This document shows, in pieces, positions 60,129 to 64,000 of a stretch of 64,000 nt of DNA. The notes under the pieces are model-generated. The model saw only the letters and a program-made list of their open reading frames with translations, did not search any database and was not told where the DNA came from. Source of the DNA: Acidimicrobiales bacterium. GTDB lineage: Bacteria; Actinomycetota; Acidimicrobiia; Acidimicrobiales; Bog-793. Numbering within the stretch: the stretch's first letter is position 1; each line of letters begins with the position of its first letter. Where the stretch lies: positions 1 through 64,000 of the forward strand of contig DATGLP010000015.1 in assembly GCA_035294085.1 (NCBI GenBank), in the 5' to 3' direction. The position numbers and the translations under genes were made by a program.

Positions 60129-61104
60129 GCGGGCGACGGGCGCGGACCGCGCTCGCCGCCCCGGCCCTCCTCGAGCGTGCCCCCCAGCTCGCGCGTCTCG
60201 CACGTCGGCCCCCACGGGCACGATCGTCTGCGACGCGGCCGTGCCGCTCCCGCCCGGGTGTCCCGCAGGCGCCTCGCGGCGCGCTCCGTCTCGCGAGATG
60301 CCCCCGAGCCGGCCTTCCGCGGCGACGACGGCGCCGGGGTCGCCCCCGAGGACACCTGGGGTCCCGACTGCGACGGGACGCACGGGTCGCGCGCGCCGGT
60401 CGGCCGACGCCGACGGCGAGGTGGTCGACGTCGACCGGCTCGACGAGCCGTGCGCCGACACCGGCTGGGTCCTGCCCGGCGGTGCCTGCCTCCTCGGCCC
60501 CAGCCCGCCCCGGCCGGGGAGGTCCGAGCCCGGCGCACCGGTCGCCGAGGCCTGCGCCTCGGTCGCTCGGCGGGAGGGCGGCCGCCGGGCCGCGTCGGCC
60601 GACGGCGAGCACTCCTCGTCCGCCGGCGGATGGGCGAGCCTGGCCAGCTGACCGGGTACCCGCCCGGCCACCTGGCCGGCGCGTCGACCGGCGCGCCCGT
60701 CCTCGCTGCGGGGTGGGCGCTCGGGCGGCGCACGAGCGAGCTCGTCACGCGCGCCGCCGCGAGCAGGCGGTCGAGCTCGGCGCTCGCCACGCTCTGGGCG
60801 AGGCCCGGCGCCCGCCGTGCGCGTCGACGGGCCGCGGGCCGGGGCCGGCACGGCCCGCAGGGAGCCGTCCGAGGTGCCCGACTCGTCGCCGAGGAGCGCG
60901 TGCGGCGATGGCTCGCTGCGGTGGTGCACCTGCAGCCGGCGACCTGCTCGCCGTCGTCGGCGCTCCCACGCTCGGCCCGGACGGGAAGGCCCGCGCCTCG
61001 AAGGCCGCGGCGGTGCGTCGGATCGGGAGCGATCGTCGCCCCGGTCGCGTCGGGCAGCCCGGCGGTGGCCGTGCCACCACGTCGTCTCGCGCAGGTGCTC
61101 TCGG
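60129..61104. other. Stretch of nearly 1 kb without a supportable gene
   Basis: Both strands have long open frames, as expected at this GC, but their products are Arg/Pro/Gly-rich, lack family motifs and good ribosome-binding sites, and the longest plus-strand one runs into the tRNA at 61105. A short plus-strand segment near 60400-60650 (VVDVDRLDEPCADTGWVLPG) reads more like protein and may be a decayed gene. Confidence 0.5.
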
Positions 61105-61178
61105 TGGGGACGGAGGGATTCGAACCCTCACTGCGGGCGTTTTAAGCGCCCCGCCTCTGCCGGTTGGGCTACGTCCCC
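61105..61178 (-). tRNA. tRNA with anticodon UAA (Leu by anticodon) and a short variable loop
   Basis: A 74-nt cloverleaf on the minus strand. The acceptor GGGGACG/CGTCCCC pairs perfectly, the D arm is GCCCAACCGGCAGAGGC, and the anticodon stem GGGCG/CGCCC encloses CTTAAAA (anticodon UAA). The T arm is GAGGG TTCGAAT CCCTC and the discriminator A. The variable region is only about five bases (GCAGT), whereas bacterial leucine tRNAs have a long variable arm. CCA is not encoded. It is a good tRNA structure, but its amino acid is uncertain. Confidence 0.85.
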
Positions 61179-62782
61179 GTTCCGTCGTCGCCGGCGAGGA
61201 GCGCGATCCCGACTGGGCGCGCCCCGACGAGCTGGCCGTCCACACGGTAGCGGGAAGCGGGTCGGTCCCAGAAGGACCGCTCCGCCTCGTAGGGGGCCTC
61301 CTCGACCCGGGTGGTCCGGCCGAAGCACATCGTCTCGCGCCGCTCGGTGCCGTAGCGCGGCCAGCGGCCGACGGCCGCGTTCGAGGGGTCGCCGCTCCCG
61401 GCGAAGGCCACCCAGCACGCCCGCATCTCGGCTGACAGCCGGCGCGCGTCGTCGTCGGTGCCGGCGAAGTACGAGATCACCGGGTGGTCGAGCGTCCCGA
61501 ACACGAACGGGAGCTCGAGGCCGTGGCAGGCCCCGAGGACGCCTCCGGCGAAGGGCGACTCCCAGTCGAAGTGGTAGGCGAAGACGCGCCCGTGGCGCGA
61601 CTGCGCCTCCGCGAGGCGCAGCTGCGGGAGCCGGAAGATCCAGTCCCCGGCGACGGCGTCGAGGACGTCGCGCGCCGCTGCCGCCTGGCCGCGCGCGAGG
61701 CGCGCGCCCCGGTAGTGGGCGACCGCCTCGGCCGCGGCGAGCGGAGCGCCCTCGACCCCGGAGGCGGCGAGGTAGCGCTCGATCAGACGCGTCACGCCTG
61801 CGTCGTCGAGCTCGCCCCGCCCAGCCGCGGCGAAGGAGAAGAGCTTGTACTCGTCGCGGTTCGAGCCGACGACGAGGTCGACGCCCGCCGCCGCGCCGTC
61901 GGCGATCGCCTCGGCAGGGTGGCGCCCGAGGAGCACGCCGTCGACGACCGGCTGGAAGGGCATGCCCTCGCCACCGTCGGTCTCGGCGACGATCCGCTGC
62001 TGCGCGGCGAGCAGGTCGGCGAGCGGCACCGCCGCGAGCGCGTCCCGGCTCACCTCGCGCAGCCCGAGCTCGGCGGCGAAGCGCTCGGCGACCGCGCTCG
62101 CGGCCTCGAGCGGGGCGGCGAGGCTGGCGCCGCTCTGGAGGATCGCCCGGCGGAACAGCGGCCGCGCAGCGGGCACGGCCAGCAGGTCGGCGACGGCCAT
62201 CGCGCCCGCCGACTCGCCGAAGAGGGTGACGCGCGCCGGGTCCCCGCCGAACGCGCCGATGTGGTCGCGCACCCAGGCGAGCGCGGCGAGCTGGTCGTAC
62301 AGGCCCCAGTTGGCGACGCAGCCGCCATCGGTGGCGAGGGCCGGGTGCGCGAGGAAGCCGAGCGCGCCGAGGCGGTAGTTGATCGTGACGACGACCGCCC
62401 CGAGCGCCGCGAGGGCCGCGCCTCGGTAGAGCGCGCTCGACCCGCTACCGGCCAGGAAGGCGCCGCCGTGCACGAAGACGAGCACCGGCAGCCGCCGGGC
62501 CGGCCCGGCGGGCGCCACGACGTTGAGGAAGAGGCAGTCCTCGTCCTGCTCGAGGGGGTCGCCGGGGACGTAGGTGCCGAGGCCCGAGCCCGCCTGGGGG
62601 GCGACGGGGCCGTACTCGGTGGCGTGCACCGCGCCCTCGAGCTCGGCGGGCCGCTGGGGCGGCCGGAAGCGCAGCGGGCCGACCGGCGGGCGTGCGAAGC
62701 GGATCCCACGGAACTCCACCGCGTCGCCCACGACCACGCCCGTGAGCCTCGCCGAGCCGATGCGCACGACCTCGTCCGCCAC
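61169..62782 (-). CDS. Type B carboxylesterase
   Basis: A 537-residue alpha/beta hydrolase. The oxyanion hole is in LVFVHGGAFLAGSG, QDEDCLFLNVVAP is the second family signature, the nucleophile Ser in VTLFGESAGAMAVADLL, the acid in VVGSNRDEYKLFSF, and the His in GACHGLELPFVFG. No signal peptide is present, so it is cytoplasmic. GTG 62780-62782 is chosen because it precedes EVVRIGSARLTGVV. The stop codon TAG (61169-61171) lies inside the 5' part of the downstream tRNA on the same strand, an overlap of 10 bases. Confidence 0.93.
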   Translation of the reverse strand: MADEVVRIGSARLTGVVVGDAVEFRGIRFARPPVGPLRFRPPQRPAELEGAVHATEYGPVAPQAGSGLGTYVPGDPLEQDEDCLFLNVVAPAGPARRLPVLVFVHGGAFLAGSGSSALYRGAALAALGAVVVTINYRLGALGFLAHPALATDGGCVANWGLYDQLAALAWVRDHIGAFGGDPARVTLFGESAGAMAVADLLAVPAARPLFRRAILQSGASLAAPLEAASAVAERFAAELGLREVSRDALAAVPLADLLAAQQRIVAETDGGEGMPFQPVVDGVLLGRHPAEAIADGAAAGVDLVVGSNRDEYKLFSFAAAGRGELDDAGVTRLIERYLAASGVEGAPLAAAEAVAHYRGARLARGQAAAARDVLDAVAGDWIFRLPQLRLAEAQSRHGRVFAYHFDWESPFAGGVLGACHGLELPFVFGTLDHPVISYFAGTDDDARRLSAEMRACWVAFAGSGDPSNAAVGRWPRYGTERRETMCFGRTTRVEEAPYEAERSFWDRPASRYRVDGQLVGARPVGIALLAGDDGTGT

Positions 62783-62848
62783 GACCGCCTCCCTCGCCGC
62801 CGACGCGCACGCTAACGGACCGACAGGCCAGCGGCGGCGCCGGAGGCT

Positions 62849-62884
62849 TTGACTTTCGATGCTGGTGTGGCCAGAGTTTCCACT
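62849..62884 (+). promoter_or_regulatory. Promoter for the NlpC/P60 gene
   Basis: TTGACT (62849-62854) is followed by exactly 17 bp and then CAGAGT (62872-62877), a plausible actinobacterial -10. Transcription would start about 62884-62885, at the GTG itself, so the message is probably leaderless. No ribosome-binding site is visible before the GTG, which agrees. Confidence 0.55.
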
Positions 62885-64000
62885 GTGGTGAACGTGGCCG
62901 GCCGCTGCGCGCGCCTCGCGGCGCCGGCGATCGCCGCTGCCCTCCTCCCGGCGCTCGCCACCCCTGCCGCGGCGTCGCCGCCACCGCCTCCGACCCCGGC
63001 GATCGCCTCGGCGCGCGCCGAGGCCGCCGCGCTCGCGGCACAGATCACGCGCGAGTCCGAGCAGGAGCAGGTCGCCGCGGAGCGCTACGACGAGGCGGGC
63101 GTTCGCCTCGGCCTGGCCCGGGTCCGGCTGCGAGCCATCCGGGCCGAGCTGCGGCGGGAGGCGGTGGAGATCGCCGTCCGCCGGGCGGAGGTGCGCGCGA
63201 CCGCCGTCGAAGCCTACGTCTACGGCTCGAGCGCCGACACGGAGGTCGCCGCGCTCCTCACGCGCAGCATCGCCGAGGCGGGCACGGTGACCACCTACGC
63301 GGGCGTGGCGGCGGACCGGCTGCACGCCGCGGTCGTCTCGCTCCAGTCCGCCGAGGCGCGCCTTCGCGCCAGCGAGGCCGCCCAGGCCGCCGAGGTGCGC
63401 GCCGCGAGCGGCGCGCTCGCGGCCGCGGCGAACGCCCGCGCCCTCGCCGAGCGCGCAGCTGCGTCCTCGCGCGCCACGCTGGCGAAGGTACGCGGCCGGC
63501 TCGCCCGCCTCATCGCCGAGCAGGAGGCCGCGGCAGCCGCGGCGGCCGCCGCGCGGGCGCGCGCCGCCGCCGAGGCCCGAGCGCGCGCCCAGGCGGCCGC
63601 GGCGGCTGCAGCGGCCGCGGCGGTCGCCGAGACGGTCGCGGCGAGCAGCCCCGGGACCACGACCGCGGCTGCCGCCGCGGCGGCGACGAGCGCGGCGGCC
63701 GCCGCGAGCGCCGGGAGCGGCCCGCCCCTCGGCCAGGCCGGGACGAGCGCGCCCGGCGAGGCTGCCGTCCAGGCAGCCGAGAGCTACCTCGGGGTCCCCT
63801 ACGTGTGGGGCGGCGCGAGCCGCGCCGGGGTCGACTGCTCGGGGCTCACGATGCTCGCCTGGGCCGCCGCCGGGGTGACCCTCGCCCACAGCGCCTGGTA
63901 CCAGTACCAGGAGACGCGTCGCGTCCCGCTCTCCGCCCTCGAGCCCGGCGACCTCCTCTTCTACGACTTCCCGAACGACGGCACCGACCCGGTGACCCAC
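62885..64000 (+). CDS. Secreted NlpC/P60 peptidoglycan endopeptidase, partial at right edge
   Basis: 372 codons are visible and the frame is still open at the window end. GTG 62885 starts a signal peptide (hydrophobic AIAAALLPALATPAAA). Residues ~40-260 are a very Ala-rich charged coiled coil (SARAEAAALAAQITRESEQE, then an Ala/Arg repeat). The NlpC/P60 domain begins with AAVQAAESYLGVPYVWGGAS, with the catalytic Cys in GVDCSGLTMLAW, then LEPGDLLFYD. The last codon in the window (PVTH) is probably the catalytic His. This RipA-like layout cleaves peptidoglycan cross-links during growth or division. Confidence 0.92.
   Translation, partial: MVNVAGRCARLAAPAIAAALLPALATPAAASPPPPPTPAIASARAEAAALAAQITRESEQEQVAAERYDEAGVRLGLARVRLRAIRAELRREAVEIAVRRAEVRATAVEAYVYGSSADTEVAALLTRSIAEAGTVTTYAGVAADRLHAAVVSLQSAEARLRASEAAQAAEVRAASGALAAAANARALAERAAASSRATLAKVRGRLARLIAEQEAAAAAAAAARARAAAEARARAQAAAAAAAAAAVAETVAASSPGTTTAAAAAAATSAAAAASAGSGPPLGQAGTSAPGEAAVQAAESYLGVPYVWGGASRAGVDCSGLTMLAWAAAGVTLAHSAWYQYQETRRVPLSALEPGDLLFYDFPNDGTDPVTH

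Noticed and set aside
60177-61145. A 322-codon plus-strand frame downstream of the Lgt-like gene
   Set aside because: It is low-complexity, lacks a good start site and ends inside the tRNA on the other strand.
1-64000. CRISPR arrays
   Set aside because: No regularly spaced direct repeats were seen on reading the window, and no cas gene is present.

Overview
The window is about 64 kb of very GC-rich DNA, roughly 70% or more by eye, dropping visibly across the island at 35.5-43 kb. The gene content points to an actinobacterium: frequent GTG starts, a PPOX-class flavin/F420 protein, CtpE-like and P1B-5 ATPases, and a DosR-regulon-like gene set. The Acidimicrobiia are a reasonable guess, because a secreted S53 peptidase ends in 'GYWLAT..G.VYAFGDA' propeller repeats that are common there. 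No rRNA or other phylogenetic marker is present, so this placement is inference.

Region 1 (1-12.3 kb) is a catabolic locus built around a ribose-type ABC importer (binding protein, duplicated ATPase, permease). It also holds two paralogous TIM-barrel isomerases, a cyclase-family hydrolase, a GntR/FCD regulator, an aldo/keto reductase, an SDR, a phytanoyl-CoA-dioxygenase-like protein, an LVIVD-repeat protein and the start of an M24 peptidase. Both divergent promoter regions carry the same palindrome, ATCT-N4-AGAT, which I propose as the regulator's operator. Region 2 (12.4-19.8 kb) holds two secreted enzymes: a GH3 glycosidase with a PA14-like insert and a multidomain sedolisin.

Region 3 (19.8-28.6 kb) resembles the mycobacterial dormancy (DosR) gene set: pyridoxamine-oxidase-like protein, M50 protease with CBS region, universal stress protein, a P1B-5 metal ATPase with a C-terminal hemerythrin domain, a CtpE-like ATPase, and a phosphotransferase/P-loop kinase fusion. 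A DosR-like box lies 65 bp upstream of the stress protein gene. Region 4 (29.1-35.4 kb) has an SDR, a histidinol-dehydrogenase-family protein, a pair of orphan ABC permeases, tRNA-Ser(GCU), a membrane protein and tRNA-Arg(ACG).

Region 5 (35.5 to about 43 kb) is a mobile island next to tRNA-Arg. It contains a tyrosine integrase, three decayed IS elements (ISL3; IS256 lying against an IS3 orfA), a two-winged-helix protein, a coiled-coil protein with a PD-(D/E)xK-like nuclease domain, and an abortive-infection-like gene broken by one in-frame TGA. The last two are candidate anti-phage genes.

Region 6 (44-57.6 kb) is a second catabolic locus. A minus-strand operon encodes a ThDP enzyme, a permease, a binding protein and an unusual single-chain ATPase-permease fusion. 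A divergent plus-strand operon encodes an Idh/MocA dehydrogenase, two aldehyde dehydrogenases, a cupin, an isomerase and an IclR regulator. Region 7 (57.5-64 kb) has a Tat-exported dimethylformamidase-like protein, a divergent Lgt-family protein, an unusual tRNA with anticodon UAA, a carboxylesterase whose stop codon lies inside that tRNA, and the start of a secreted NlpC/P60 endopeptidase. Long antisense reading frames occur throughout and are treated as high-GC artefacts.
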